From Polyangiaceae bacterium (GTDB lineage: Bacteria; Myxococcota_A; Polyangia; Polyangiales; Polyangiaceae), in the NCBI GenBank assembly GCA_013361525.1, contig JABFXY010000188.1, forward strand, positions 1 to 64,000: DNA of 64,000 nucleotides, written 5' to 3'. Position numbers and translations under genes: made by a program. Below, piece after piece: positions 17,419-26,144 of this stretch (positions are counted from its first letter, which is position 1; every line of letters begins with the position of its first letter). The notes below the pieces were generated by a model, which was not told the DNA's origin, searched no databases, and saw only the letters and a program-made list of their open reading frames with translations.

Positions 17419-18465
17419 ATGCGGCGCCTCAGCGATCTTCCTTCTCCGCGGATTGCGCAGGGCGGCGGCGCACGCATCGTCACGCTGGGCGGTGGGCACG
17501 GCCAGGCGGCGCTCCTGGATGCGCTCGGACGTTTCGATTGCCACATCACCGCGATCGTCAGTGTCGCGGACGACGGCGGGTGCTCGGGCAAGCTCCGTGA
17601 AGAGCTCGGCATGCCTCCGCCGGGCGATATCCGGCGTTGCCTCGTCAGCCTTGCGACCTTCAAGGACGAGGCGAAACACTTCGAAGATCGGCTCCGGGGT
17701 GAGCACGAAGAGGGGCGCTGTGTGGGCAACCTCGTGCTCGCGGAGATGACGCAAGACCTCGGGAGTCTGCAGCGCGCCGTCGATTGGGCGGGTGCTCTTC
17801 TCGGATGTGTCGGGCGGGTCGTCCCCGTCGCCGAACGGGCCGGCGTCCTCAACGTGTACGATTTGGTGCACGGCACGCTCGCCGGCGAAGCCGCGATCGA
17901 GCGGCTCAGCGCGCAGACGATGGTCGCGACCGTCGCCGGCCCGGAGCAAGCGAGCCCCGAAGCGATCGACGCGATCGAACGCGCCGATCTCGTCTTTATC
18001 GGTCCCGGGAGCTTCGTCGGGTCCACCCTCGCGGTGCTGACGACGGGCAACGTGGCGGCGGTCATCGCGCGTGCGCCCGGCCGGCGGGTCTTCGTCCAGA
18101 ACGTTCGGGCCGAACAACGCGACGGCGCGCCCTCCGGTATCTCCATCGCCGACCAAGAGCGGATCCTTCGCGATCACCTGGTGATCGGCAGCGGCGGGGA
18201 ATCCGTCGTGCTCGACGTGCTCAGTCATGCGGCGGACGGCATCAAGCGCACGCTGCGCGACGATGGTTCGTACGAGTATGGCGCTCCGGTCGCCGCCCCC
18301 GCGGGCACGAGCCACGATTCGACGCGTCTCGCCGACGCGCTCGCCCTGTTCTTCGACCTCCCGCGCAGGCCCGCGCGCGAGATCGCGATAGCGACCGCCG
18401 AAGCGCAGGCCATCTTCGAGCGCTACCTCGCGTCCGCCCGCTCCCGTCTCGCGCAGCGGCTGTAA
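17419..18465 (+). CDS. YvcK/CofD-family (gluconeogenesis factor-like) protein
   Basis: A 348-residue protein. The nucleotide-binding N-terminus IVTLGGGHGQAALLDAL is followed by the family hallmark VSVADDGGCSGKLREELG and PPPGDIRRCLVSLA. Further in are GPGSFVGSTLAVL and VFVQNVRAE. These match the YvcK branch, whose characterised members bind UDP-GlcNAc and affect cell-wall and central metabolism. The CofD branch transfers phospholactate in F420 synthesis, but no other F420 gene is near. ATG at 17419 gives the usual start. The gene is followed after 47 bases by a GAF-like gene. Confidence 0.85.
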   Translation: MRRLSDLPSPRIAQGGGARIVTLGGGHGQAALLDALGRFDCHITAIVSVADDGGCSGKLREELGMPPPGDIRRCLVSLATFKDEAKHFEDRLRGEHEEGRCVGNLVLAEMTQDLGSLQRAVDWAGALLGCVGRVVPVAERAGVLNVYDLVHGTLAGEAAIERLSAQTMVATVAGPEQASPEAIDAIERADLVFIGPGSFVGSTLAVLTTGNVAAVIARAPGRRVFVQNVRAEQRDGAPSGISIADQERILRDHLVIGSGGESVVLDVLSHAADGIKRTLRDDGSYEYGAPVAAPAGTSHDSTRLADALALFFDLPRRPAREIAIATAEAQAIFERYLASARSRLAQRL

Positions 18466-18512
18466 CGCTCTTCGACACGTGTGGCGAACGCGCGCAGCGC
18501 ACCGCCCCCGAC

Positions 18513-19010
18513 ATGCGGGTTCCAGCGGGCGGCGCCGCGTGTCCGCGGCCGGTACGCGGGATGCAGTGCGGATCTGCCGACATGTTGCCCGCGCAGACCG
18601 AAGAGGCCGATTTACGTGGACGCGCGGACTTGCAGGCGATGGTGCGCCTCGCTTGCGCGCTCACGTCCGCCGATTTTGCGTGCTGCTATGTGGCCACGGT
18701 TCCCCCCGGGATCGCGGTCGTGCTGCGTGACGGGAAGGCGCGGCACGCCCGGTTCTTCCAGAGGTTCTCGCAGCTCGTCCTGCAGCTGGGGCGCGAGGCG
18801 TTGCGGGCGCGCAGCACCGTTCGAGCGCCGCTCTTCACGTACGGCCGCAGCCTGATCGTGCCCGTCATCGATCACCAGGGCGGATGCTGCGGCGCTTTGG
18901 GGGTCGCTTCCGCCTATCCACGCGCGTGGTCCGCCCTCGATCTACAGCGCCAGCAGGGCATTGCGCGTCTGCCCTCCGCGCGACCCTCGATCGACGACGT
19001 TTCTGCCTGA
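18513..19010 (+). CDS. Small GAF-like domain protein
   Basis: Up to 165 residues from ATG 18513; ATGs at 18561 and 18582 are alternatives, and none has a clear ribosome-binding site. The core (from DLQAMVRLACALTSADFACC) and the end (SLIVPVIDHQGGCCGALGVAS, then DLQRQQGIARL) follow the pattern of GAF sensor domains. Cysteines cluster at the putative pocket (ACC and GCC). The ligand is unknown. It lies between the YvcK-like gene and the HTTM cluster on the same strand, so it could belong to either transcript. Confidence 0.5.
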   Translation: MRVPAGGAACPRPVRGMQCGSADMLPAQTEEADLRGRADLQAMVRLACALTSADFACCYVATVPPGIAVVLRDGKARHARFFQRFSQLVLQLGREALRARSTVRAPLFTYGRSLIVPVIDHQGGCCGALGVASAYPRAWSALDLQRQQGIARLPSARPSIDDVSA

Positions 19011-19036
19011 GCGCGGGACTGCTATTCGCCGTCTCG

Positions 19037-19510
19037 TTGACCGAAGCGACCGGACGCACCCACTTCACCGAGCACCGAACGGCCGCGTATCTGCTGTTCG
19101 TGATCTTCGCGGCGCTCGAGCTGTATCCGCTCGCGATGAAGGGCGAAAAGGACGACTTTCCGCTGTCGCCCTACGGAATGTTCGCGGAGAACAAGGACGA
19201 GAGCACCACGATCACGCAGGCGGTGGCGATCGCGGATGGTGCGCCGGACCGTCCGATCCCGCCGCGTTTCCTCGGGACGGACGAGGTCCTGCAAGCGAAG
19301 GCGACGCTCGCGAACGCGGCTCGCAAGAAGCCCTCTGCCATCGCATTGTGTGAGCGCATCGCGTCGCGCATCGCCGTCGACGCCGAGTGGGCGAGCGCTG
19401 CGAACGTCGAGATTCGCACCGTCACGTACGAATCCATTCGCTACTTCGACGACCCCGCTGCGCCCCCGTCGAAGAAGCGCGTGCACGCGCGCTGCCCGGT
19501 GAAGCGATGA
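19037..19510 (+). CDS. Single-span membrane protein of the HTTM cluster
   Basis: About 157 residues if it begins at TTG 19037; the frame is open further upstream but would overlap the GAF-like gene. An N-terminal hydrophobic helix (TAAYLLFVIFAALELYPLAM) is followed by DFPLSPYGMFAENKDE and a soluble domain. The PLSPYGMF string resembles the PFS.YPMF motif seen in small proteins near HTTM genes, a recollection rather than a database result. Its stop overlaps the start of the HTTM gene by four bases, so it is coupled to it. Function unknown. Confidence 0.6.
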   Translation: MTEATGRTHFTEHRTAAYLLFVIFAALELYPLAMKGEKDDFPLSPYGMFAENKDESTTITQAVAIADGAPDRPIPPRFLGTDEVLQAKATLANAARKKPSAIALCERIASRIAVDAEWASAANVEIRTVTYESIRYFDDPAAPPSKKRVHARCPVKR

Positions 19511-20433
19511 CGATCGCCGACACGATCGATCGCGTCGTGCGGCCGGCACTACCCGCTGAGCGCCTCGCCGCGGTCCGCATCCTGACCGGCTTGTTCGCGA
19601 CGATCTACCTGGCAGCGCGCGCGCCTGCCTTGATGGGCGTCGCGCATCACCAGGCGTCGGACTTTTCGGCCGTCGGGCCGGTTCACCTGCTCTCGCAACC
19701 CGCGCCCGCCTGGCTCGTCTATTCGTCCGTCGTCGTGGCGTGTGCGCTCGCGATTCCGTTCCTGATCGGCTGGCGATTCCGCCAAACGGGCCCCGCCTTC
19801 GCCGCCGCGCTTCTTTGGGTATTGAGCTATCGCAACTCGTTCGGGATGGTCTTCCACACGGAAAACCTCCTCGTGATGCACGTCGTGATCTTGGCGCTGT
19901 CGGATTCGGCCGCCGCTTTCAGCCTCGACGCTCGCCGCGTCGGATCCACGCCTGCGGCCGCGCCTCGCTTCGGGTTTGCATTGCAATGTATGGGGCTCGT
20001 CACGGCGCTCGCCTACGTCCTCGCGGGCATCGCGAAGCTTCGAGTCTCGGGGATGGATTGGGCGACGGGCGACATCCTTCGCAATCACATCGCCCACGAC
20101 AATCTTCGTAAGCTCCTGCTCGGCGATTCGTATTCGAGGCTCGGCGCATGGGCGGCGCGGCATTCGTGGATGTTTCCTCCGTTCGCCGTGCTCACGCTGG
20201 TGATCGAGCTCGGGGCGCCGGTCGTCCTTCTACGAGGGCGCCTCGCGAAGGGATGGGCGCTCCTCGCTTGGTCGTTCCACGCCGGCGTCCTCGCGCTGAT
20301 GTGGATTCTCTTTCCGTATCAGCTGTTCTTCATCGCCTTCGCGAGCTTCTTCGAGCCGGAGAAGCTCGTCTTGCGCGTCGCCTCGCTGGTGCGCAAACGC
20401 CGGGCGCCCGAGCCGGTCGCGGCTTCGGAGTAG
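19507..20433 (+). CDS. HTTM-domain (vitamin K-dependent carboxylase-like) membrane protein
   Basis: A 308-residue integral membrane protein with about seven hydrophobic helices. The opening LAAVRILTGLFATIYLAAR, the aromatic loop SYRNSFGMVFHTENLL and the late FPYQLFFIAFASFFEPEKL fit the HTTM domain, the membrane part of vitamin K-dependent gamma-carboxylases. The lumenal carboxylase domain of animal enzymes is absent, so carboxylation cannot be claimed. ATG at 19507 overlaps the previous stop. The next gene, a 2OG oxygenase, starts 14 bases after its stop. The coupling suggests a membrane-bound modification system. Confidence 0.78.
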   Translation: MTIADTIDRVVRPALPAERLAAVRILTGLFATIYLAARAPALMGVAHHQASDFSAVGPVHLLSQPAPAWLVYSSVVVACALAIPFLIGWRFRQTGPAFAAALLWVLSYRNSFGMVFHTENLLVMHVVILALSDSAAAFSLDARRVGSTPAAAPRFGFALQCMGLVTALAYVLAGIAKLRVSGMDWATGDILRNHIAHDNLRKLLLGDSYSRLGAWAARHSWMFPPFAVLTLVIELGAPVVLLRGRLAKGWALLAWSFHAGVLALMWILFPYQLFFIAFASFFEPEKLVLRVASLVRKRRAPEPVAASE

Positions 20434-20447
20434 GGTCTCGGAGGCGG

Positions 20448-21050
20448 ATGCCCATCGACCCTACCCGCTGGAACCTCGAAGCGCTCCGAGAGCGCTGGCG
20501 TGTCGCGTCGCCGTTTTCCCACGTCGTCATCGACCGCTTCGTCGATGCGTCATTCCTCGCGTCCCTTCGAGCTGCCTTCGACGACGAGCCCGCCTCGAAC
20601 CTCCAAGACGAGATCTTCGACGTCATGGCTTCCAGCGCGCCGCCGGAGGTGGACGTATTTCGAGCATTGCACGCAGCCATGACGGCTCCGGTGTTCCTCG
20701 CCGCCCTACACGCGATCACGGGCGAATCGCTGACCGGCGCCGAAATGCGCGCGTATGCCTATTTGCCGGGCCACTACCTGTTGCCCCACGCCGATCGAGA
20801 CGACGGCGGACGCCGGCGTCTCGCCTATGCCTTTTATGTCGATCTGTTCGACGGCACGACCGGCGGCGAGCTCGATCTGTACGAATGTCTTTCGAAAGAC
20901 GGCGATATCGTCGAGACACGTGTCGGCACGACCATCGAGCCTTGCGCGAATCGGTGCGTGATCTTCGAGGTCAGCGACCAATCGCTTCACCGCGTCCGAG
21001 AGGTCACCGCCGGAGGGCGCCTTTCGCTCGCGGGGTGGTTCGTTCGATGA
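20448..21050 (+). CDS. 2-oxoglutarate/Fe(II)-dependent oxygenase
   Basis: A 200-residue double-stranded beta-helix enzyme. The iron triad is visible as H114-A-D116 (YLLPHADRDD) and H181 (QSLHRVREV), with R191 (RLSLAGWF) placed to bind 2-oxoglutarate. The size and C-terminal layout fit prolyl-hydroxylase-like 2OG oxygenases acting on proteins or small molecules. ggaggcgg precedes the ATG at 20448. The stop overlaps the start of the next gene by four bases. The substrate is unknown; the coupled HTTM protein makes a membrane-associated substrate plausible. Confidence 0.82.
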   Translation: MPIDPTRWNLEALRERWRVASPFSHVVIDRFVDASFLASLRAAFDDEPASNLQDEIFDVMASSAPPEVDVFRALHAAMTAPVFLAALHAITGESLTGAEMRAYAYLPGHYLLPHADRDDGGRRRLAYAFYVDLFDGTTGGELDLYECLSKDGDIVETRVGTTIEPCANRCVIFEVSDQSLHRVREVTAGGRLSLAGWFVR

Positions 21051-21604
21051 GCGAGCTCGACGTGCAAGCGGCCAGCTTTCGCACTTCGCGGCTGCCGGCG
21101 GTCGCCGTCGACGACGCGATCGATCCTTCGATCGTGCGACAAACGCGCGAGGCGGCAGCGCACGTCACGTTCGAAGGGTTCGACCTCGCGCATCGCGGTC
21201 GCTACGCATTCTCGACGGAACCCATTCCGCCCGCGGCGCTCGAGGCGCTCGTCGACGTTGCCTCCCGCTGCTCGGGTGAGGTGCTCTCCGTCACGGCGCA
21301 TCGATACGTGCGGCTCCGGTGCGGCGATTACGTGCTCGCGCGCGACGACGAAAGCTTCTGCGCGGCGGTCGCTCCCCATGCGATCGATTTGTCGCTCGAT
21401 CTTTCCGTGGACCTGACCTGCGAGGCAGAGGTGGTCTTCACGCATCGATCGCAGGCTTTCTTCACCGTCCCGCAGCGGCCGGGCGTCGTCGGTATCGTCC
21501 GCCGGATGCCCACGGTCGGGCGATACGAGCGGTACCTCACGCACCGAGTCGGTGCGCTCGAGGTCGTTCGCCTCCGGCTCGTGCTCTCGAGCGACCGCGG
21601 TTAG
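21047..21604 (+). CDS. Unknown protein, possible degenerate 2OG-oxygenase sister
   Basis: A 185-residue soluble protein whose ATG at 21047 overlaps the oxygenase stop. Its C-terminal half parallels the neighbour: GDYVLARDD (93-101) lies where the oxygenase has GHYLLPHAD, so the first iron histidine appears as R99 while D101 is kept; THRV (165-168) matches LHRV with H166; and VVRLRLVL ends the protein as RLSLAGWF does. If the alignment holds, it is a catalytically altered paralogue made by duplication. The N-terminal half differs. Alternatively it is an unrelated beta-rich protein. Confidence 0.65.
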   Translation: MSELDVQAASFRTSRLPAVAVDDAIDPSIVRQTREAAAHVTFEGFDLAHRGRYAFSTEPIPPAALEALVDVASRCSGEVLSVTAHRYVRLRCGDYVLARDDESFCAAVAPHAIDLSLDLSVDLTCEAEVVFTHRSQAFFTVPQRPGVVGIVRRMPTVGRYERYLTHRVGALEVVRLRLVLSSDRG

Positions 21605-21613
21605 TATCCTGGG

Positions 21614-22624
21614 ATGCCCTTTCGTGGGGATGCTTGGCTTTGGAGCGCGGCCCTGTTGCTGGTGGGGTGCACGCTCGACTTCGACGGCGTTGGTCCCCAC
21701 GGCGGCGACACGTCGCCCGGCGGCTCTTCGAATGGTGGCGAGCCGTCGACAGGAGGGCAGGGGGGCGACGGGCGCGGCGGTGAAATGGGCGGCGCGCCCA
21801 CGACCAACACCGGCGGCGCTTCGGCCTGCGAGACCGCAGGTGGAACCTGCGTGCCTCACGGGACGTTCACGGGCTTTCGTGTGGGCGCCAACGATTGCGG
21901 CGCAATTCCGGCATTTCGCGGCGGATACATCGATCAAGGCGGGCAATTCGACGCAGCGGGCGCGACCTGCAATTGCGGCTGTAATCCCCCGGAACTCCTC
22001 GGTTGCGCGCCCGTCAGCGTCTCCTTCTACGACGAGGCGCAATGCGGTGGTGCGCAAACGCAGGCTTATTCGCTCGCCGAGGAAACATGCGTGACGACCC
22101 CTGCGGCGGCCGCCTATTCATTCAAGATCCCGACGACGATCTCGGCGGTGAACGCGGGCTGCACCTCCAATGGGCTGCCTCCGACGTTGCCGCCGATCTA
22201 TTTCTCCGATCCGATCGTCGGTTGTGACGTCGGGCTGAGTGCTTGCGACGACACCTCGACCTGTGTGCCCGGCGGCGTCGACAACATTTGTTTCATCGGC
22301 GACGACACCGGCACGTGCCCGCCGGGCTACGACGTTCGAAGGACGATCCTTATCGAAAAGGACTTCTCCGATACGCGCAATTGCTCCTGCGCGTGCGGGA
22401 GCGTCACGGGGACGTGTGTCCCTGGGTTCGACATCTATTCCGATACCGGTTGCGGCAATATCGAGCCGCAGGTCATCGAGTCCGGGTGCCTTCGCGACAA
22501 TGCGTTCACGAGCTTCAACAGCGTCAAATATCGCCCCACCGTGAATGCATCGTGCCAAACGACGTATGTAGCGGGCGGCGGTGTGGAGCCCGGATTGCCG
22601 CGCGCCATTTGCTGCTCCCAATAG
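21614..22624 (+). CDS. Cysteine-rich lipoprotein with Gly-rich linker
   Basis: A 336-residue protein with a short signal and lipobox LLVGC (C19). A Gly/Ser/Thr-rich linker follows (about 30-70). The remaining 265 residues are rich in cysteines in repeated short patterns (CNCGCNPPELLGC, CSCACGSVTGTC), suggesting a disulphide-stabilised surface domain. I recognise no enzyme motif. It starts 9 bases after the preceding gene, so it may share the HTTM cluster transcript. Confidence 0.78.
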   Translation: MPFRGDAWLWSAALLLVGCTLDFDGVGPHGGDTSPGGSSNGGEPSTGGQGGDGRGGEMGGAPTTNTGGASACETAGGTCVPHGTFTGFRVGANDCGAIPAFRGGYIDQGGQFDAAGATCNCGCNPPELLGCAPVSVSFYDEAQCGGAQTQAYSLAEETCVTTPAAAAYSFKIPTTISAVNAGCTSNGLPPTLPPIYFSDPIVGCDVGLSACDDTSTCVPGGVDNICFIGDDTGTCPPGYDVRRTILIEKDFSDTRNCSCACGSVTGTCVPGFDIYSDTGCGNIEPQVIESGCLRDNAFTSFNSVKYRPTVNASCQTTYVAGGGVEPGLPRAICCSQ

Positions 22625-22695
22625 AAAGAAGAGCAGGTTTCAGGAGGCGGCCATCGGCCGCCGGCGGCTCGACAGCACTCGATGGAACAGGGCGC

Positions 22696-22777
22696 GCACA
22701 GGCTTGGGTGCCGTGCGACCGCAGGGAGCACACCACGCAGGCGGGGCCCGAGCCGTCGTGCGCGCGCGAAAAGAAGA
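22696..22777 (+). repeat. Dispersed intergenic repeat R2, copy A
   Basis: Between two convergent genes lies a stretch that aligns over its whole length with 46514-46597. Shared blocks in order are gcacaggc, tgggtgcc, gtgcga, gagcac, caggcggg, cccg, gccgtcgtgc, gcgcga or gcgag, and an A-rich end. I see few gaps, each of one or two bases. No frame or long inverted repeat is associated. Confidence 0.65.
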
Positions 22778-22778
22778 A

Positions 22779-25700
22779 CTACACGAAGAGGAGCGAGCCG
22801 CTCGCGAGCCGGCCGGTCGCCTTCTCTATCGCGCGCGCATAGAGGTCCACCTGCGCGCGATAACCGTCGAGGTGCTCCGGTAAGACTCGTTCGGGATCGT
22901 CGGTTTTGTAATCGACGACGATCGTCGTCTCACCCTCCTGGAATGCGAGATCGACGATCCCGTCGGCCATGTTGGCGTCGTCGAGCTTCAACGTGACGGG
23001 CACCTCGCGCTGGACGCGGCTGCTCGCCCGCGCGCGTTCGAAGATCGGGTGTGCGAGCGCCTGTGAGACGGCTTGTGCGGCGGCCTCCGGCTCGCCGGGC
23101 TGCGCGCCCGTCAGCCGCGCCACCGAACGTGCAACCGCCAGCACCACGTCTTTATCGGCGTCGAGCGGCACGGTCGCGAGCACCAAGTGCACCAGCGTGC
23201 CGAATCGTTTGCCGGTCGGGCGTCCCGCGGCGCGAGCCACCTTGTCGAGACCGATCTCCCGAGTCAGCGACGGCGCTGCGCCGGCCGGGGCGGCGGCCTT
23301 TGCGCGCTTCGTCACCGTCTGGCTGATCCGGGGAGCGCGCGCGCTTCGCTCAATCGACGTTTGTCGCGCCGCGCGTGCCTCGCGCCACGCGCGGTTGTCC
23401 GCTTCGACTACCGTCGCGTCCGCATCTTTCGAGAGAAGATCCACTTCGCGAATTCCGAGCGCGCTTTTCGACGGTGTCGCCATCACCTTCGGGTCCACGA
23501 ATGCGACGGGACCGCCCGCGGTCTCGTGCACACCCGCGCCGATCGAGCGGATGGGGCGTTCGACGTCGTCGGGTCGATTGAGGACGAGATCCGGACCATC
23601 CGCGTGCCCGGTCGGCGCCAGCGCGCGCGTCAATGGCGCCAGCCAGCCATCGGCAGGAAACGCCGGATCGTCACCCACCACGGGCACAACCAGCAAATCA
23701 CGCGCGCGCGTCGCCGCGACATAGGCGAGACGTGCGCCCTCGGCGGCCGCGCGTGCGAGCTCGATCGGGTGTGCGTCGACGAGATCCCAAGGCGCGCAGC
23801 TCATCAAAGACAACGCGCCGAGGTTCTTGCCGACGTCCACGAACTTGTCGGGCTCGCGGACGCTCCCCTCGGCCGGATCCGCGAGCACCACCACCGGAAA
23901 CTCGAGGCCTTTTGCTCGATGCACCGTCATGATGCGCACGCCCCCGCGTTCGTCGTCGCTCGCGTCTTCGACCGCGCTCGCCCGCTCGTTCTCGAGCGCA
24001 TCCAGCGCCGCCACGAAGGACGCGTAGGAGAGCCCGCCGTTGTGCTCGTGCGCGGCCGCGATCTGCTCGATCGCCGCCACTTGCAGGAAGGCGTGCTCCG
24101 CGGAGGGCGCGAGCGCGAAGCCGATGGATGCTTGCGTGAGCTCGAGGAGCTTGGCGAGCGTCTCGGCCGGCGTCCGCACGTTGCGCATTCGATGCAAATC
24201 GACGAGCACCAAGAGCGCCTCCAACACACCCTGCAGATGCGCCGGTATCGCGGTCTTCGGTAGGCGCGAGGCCGACGGCCCGCCATACCGCTCGATCCAT
24301 TCGAATAACGTCTCGTCGGAGAGCCCGAACAGCAGGCCTCGCAGCGTCGCATAGACGAGTAGATCGTCGTCCGGCATTTCGACGGCGCGCAGCGCGACGA
24401 TGATCGCGTGACCTTCGTCGCGCCCGCCGAGGAGGCTCGCGCCGACGACGGCGTGCGGAATGCCGCGGCTCGTCAGCGCCAGCGAAAGCGGCTCCGTCGA
24501 AATGCCTCGGGAGCCCGCAAATTGCCGGAAGAGCACCGCGACGTGCCGCGCGGCGATCGGCACGCGCTCTTTGGTCGTCGGGTCCACCACCGTGCGACCG
24601 CTGTCCTCGAGGAGCCATACGATGAACGCCGCGAGGTCCTCCGGCAGCGACGCGCGAATGGCGCCCTTGCCGAGCCGGCGTCGATAGGGTCGCGAAATGG
24701 GCAGCCCGACGACGGGGGGCTCCGAAGGGTTGCAATCGTCGACGCGGCTCGGCCGCAATGGGACGTAATGGGCCTGCTGAGACACCGGGTCTCGCTCGAT
24801 CACCCTCTCGAAGGCCGAATTCACGAACGAGACGATCCCCGGCACGCTGCGAAACGAGACGCCCAGCTCGAGGACCTCGCCGCCGCCGTCGACGACCAGC
24901 TTTCGGACCAGCTCGTAGGTGCCGGGATCGGCGTGTCGAAAGCGATAGATCGATTGCTTCGGATCGCCGACGACGAACAGCCTGCCGGCGGCGACGCGCG
25001 ATTCGAATGGGATCGGCGGCTGACCGTCCTCCGCGGCGAGCAGCAACAGGAGCTGCGCTTGCACCGGGTCGGTGTCCTGGAATTCGTCGATGAAGAAATG
25101 CGTGAGGCGCTCTCTCACGTTGGCGAGCAATCGCGGATCGCGAATCAAGACGTCGCGCGCACGAAGGAGCAAATCGTCGAAATCGAGCGCGCCTCGCTTA
25201 CGCTTCAATTCGTCGTAGGAGCGCACGGGGCCGAGCAAATCGTCACGCAGCTCGACGGCGAGGTGCGCATTGGCTTGCCTCATGAAAGCCGCGAGCGCCG
25301 CGCGCGCCGCCTCCACGTCCGCAATGAGGGCGGCTCGGTCGACGCCGGCTCCGTATTGGCCCGACCCCAGCCGGTCCGGGAACGGCGCGGACGCCAGCGC
25401 GACGAGCTCTCCTTCGAGGGCTTCGTCGTCGAGGCCGGAGGCACGACGCGCGAGATCGCGAAATGGTGCGAGCGCGACGAAGAGCTTGTCGGTCCGATAG
25501 CGCGGACGTTCGGACCGGGCGGCGACGTCCTGCACCGCCGCGACGACGACTTTCGCCTCCGCGACGACGTCGACCGGTTTGCGCGTCCATTCGGCATCGA
25601 GGTGGCGATGCTCCATCAAGCGCATGGCGCTGTAGCGCAATCGCTCGACGCTCCCGTTATGCCGCGCGAGCGCCCGCCGCAGGGCCGTGGAAGGCTTCGC

Positions 25701-26144
25701 CAGCGCGCCCTCCAGCCAATGCCCGAAGGCTTCGTCGAAGAGGGCGCGCGACTCGGTCGCGGAGAGCGGGGAAAATAGCGGGTCGACCCCGGCCTCGACC
25801 GGCCGGAGGCGCAACAAGTCGCCGGCGAATCGATGGATCGTCGACACGCGCGCCTCCTCCAGGCCGGCGAGCGCGCGATCGAAGCGGCGTCGGAGCTCGT
25901 CGGTGCTCTCGCTCTTTCGACGCTCGAGGCCTGCGCGAATCCTCCATTTGAGCTCGCCCGCGGCTTTGTCGGTGAAGGTGACCGCGACGATGTTCGCGAT
26001 GTCGACGCCCGCGCCGACCGTCGCGAGGACCCGCCGGACGAGGCTCGTCGTCTTGCCGGTGCCGGCAGCAGCCTCGACGATGAACGTGGTGTCGAGGTCC
26101 TGCTCGATCCGCCGGCGCGCTTCCGCGTCTTCGATGTCGCTCAC
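22779..26144 (-). CDS. addA: AddA/RecB-like helicase-nuclease subunit
   Basis: A 1121-residue UvrD-type helicase fused to a nuclease. Walker A is AAAGTGKTT (25-33). Further motifs are FFIDEFQDTDPVQ, VGDPKQSIYRFR and MTVHRAKGLEFPVVVL. The C-terminus carries a PD-(D/E)XK nuclease core (GIVDLAF, then VVDYKTDD). This is the AddA arrangement: it processes double-strand DNA ends for homologous recombination with the AddB-like partner encoded just upstream. GTG at 26144 overlaps the stop of addB by four bases, so the subunits are translated together. Whether it recognises a Chi-like sequence cannot be judged. Confidence 0.9.
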   Translation of the reverse strand: MSDIEDAEARRRIEQDLDTTFIVEAAAGTGKTTSLVRRVLATVGAGVDIANIVAVTFTDKAAGELKWRIRAGLERRKSESTDELRRRFDRALAGLEEARVSTIHRFAGDLLRLRPVEAGVDPLFSPLSATESRALFDEAFGHWLEGALAKPSTALRRALARHNGSVERLRYSAMRLMEHRHLDAEWTRKPVDVVAEAKVVVAAVQDVAARSERPRYRTDKLFVALAPFRDLARRASGLDDEALEGELVALASAPFPDRLGSGQYGAGVDRAALIADVEAARAALAAFMRQANAHLAVELRDDLLGPVRSYDELKRKRGALDFDDLLLRARDVLIRDPRLLANVRERLTHFFIDEFQDTDPVQAQLLLLLAAEDGQPPIPFESRVAAGRLFVVGDPKQSIYRFRHADPGTYELVRKLVVDGGGEVLELGVSFRSVPGIVSFVNSAFERVIERDPVSQQAHYVPLRPSRVDDCNPSEPPVVGLPISRPYRRRLGKGAIRASLPEDLAAFIVWLLEDSGRTVVDPTTKERVPIAARHVAVLFRQFAGSRGISTEPLSLALTSRGIPHAVVGASLLGGRDEGHAIIVALRAVEMPDDDLLVYATLRGLLFGLSDETLFEWIERYGGPSASRLPKTAIPAHLQGVLEALLVLVDLHRMRNVRTPAETLAKLLELTQASIGFALAPSAEHAFLQVAAIEQIAAAHEHNGGLSYASFVAALDALENERASAVEDASDDERGGVRIMTVHRAKGLEFPVVVLADPAEGSVREPDKFVDVGKNLGALSLMSCAPWDLVDAHPIELARAAAEGARLAYVAATRARDLLVVPVVGDDPAFPADGWLAPLTRALAPTGHADGPDLVLNRPDDVERPIRSIGAGVHETAGGPVAFVDPKVMATPSKSALGIREVDLLSKDADATVVEADNRAWREARAARQTSIERSARAPRISQTVTKRAKAAAPAGAAPSLTREIGLDKVARAAGRPTGKRFGTLVHLVLATVPLDADKDVVLAVARSVARLTGAQPGEPEAAAQAVSQALAHPIFERARASSRVQREVPVTLKLDDANMADGIVDLAFQEGETTIVVDYKTDDPERVLPEHLDGYRAQVDLYARAIEKATGRLASGSLLFV

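Noticed and set aside
17190..18146. N-terminal extension of the kinase-TolB-TPR protein to 18146.
   Set aside because: It would run antisense through most of the YvcK-like gene, which has a complete family signature; the extension has Ser/Arg-rich shadow composition.
17419..18465. CofD of F420 biosynthesis.
   Set aside because: The motifs agree better with the YvcK branch, and no other F420 gene is present.
19507..20433. True vitamin K-dependent gamma-carboxylase.
   Set aside because: Only the HTTM membrane part is seen; the carboxylase C-terminal domain is missing and no epoxidase-type partner is nearby.
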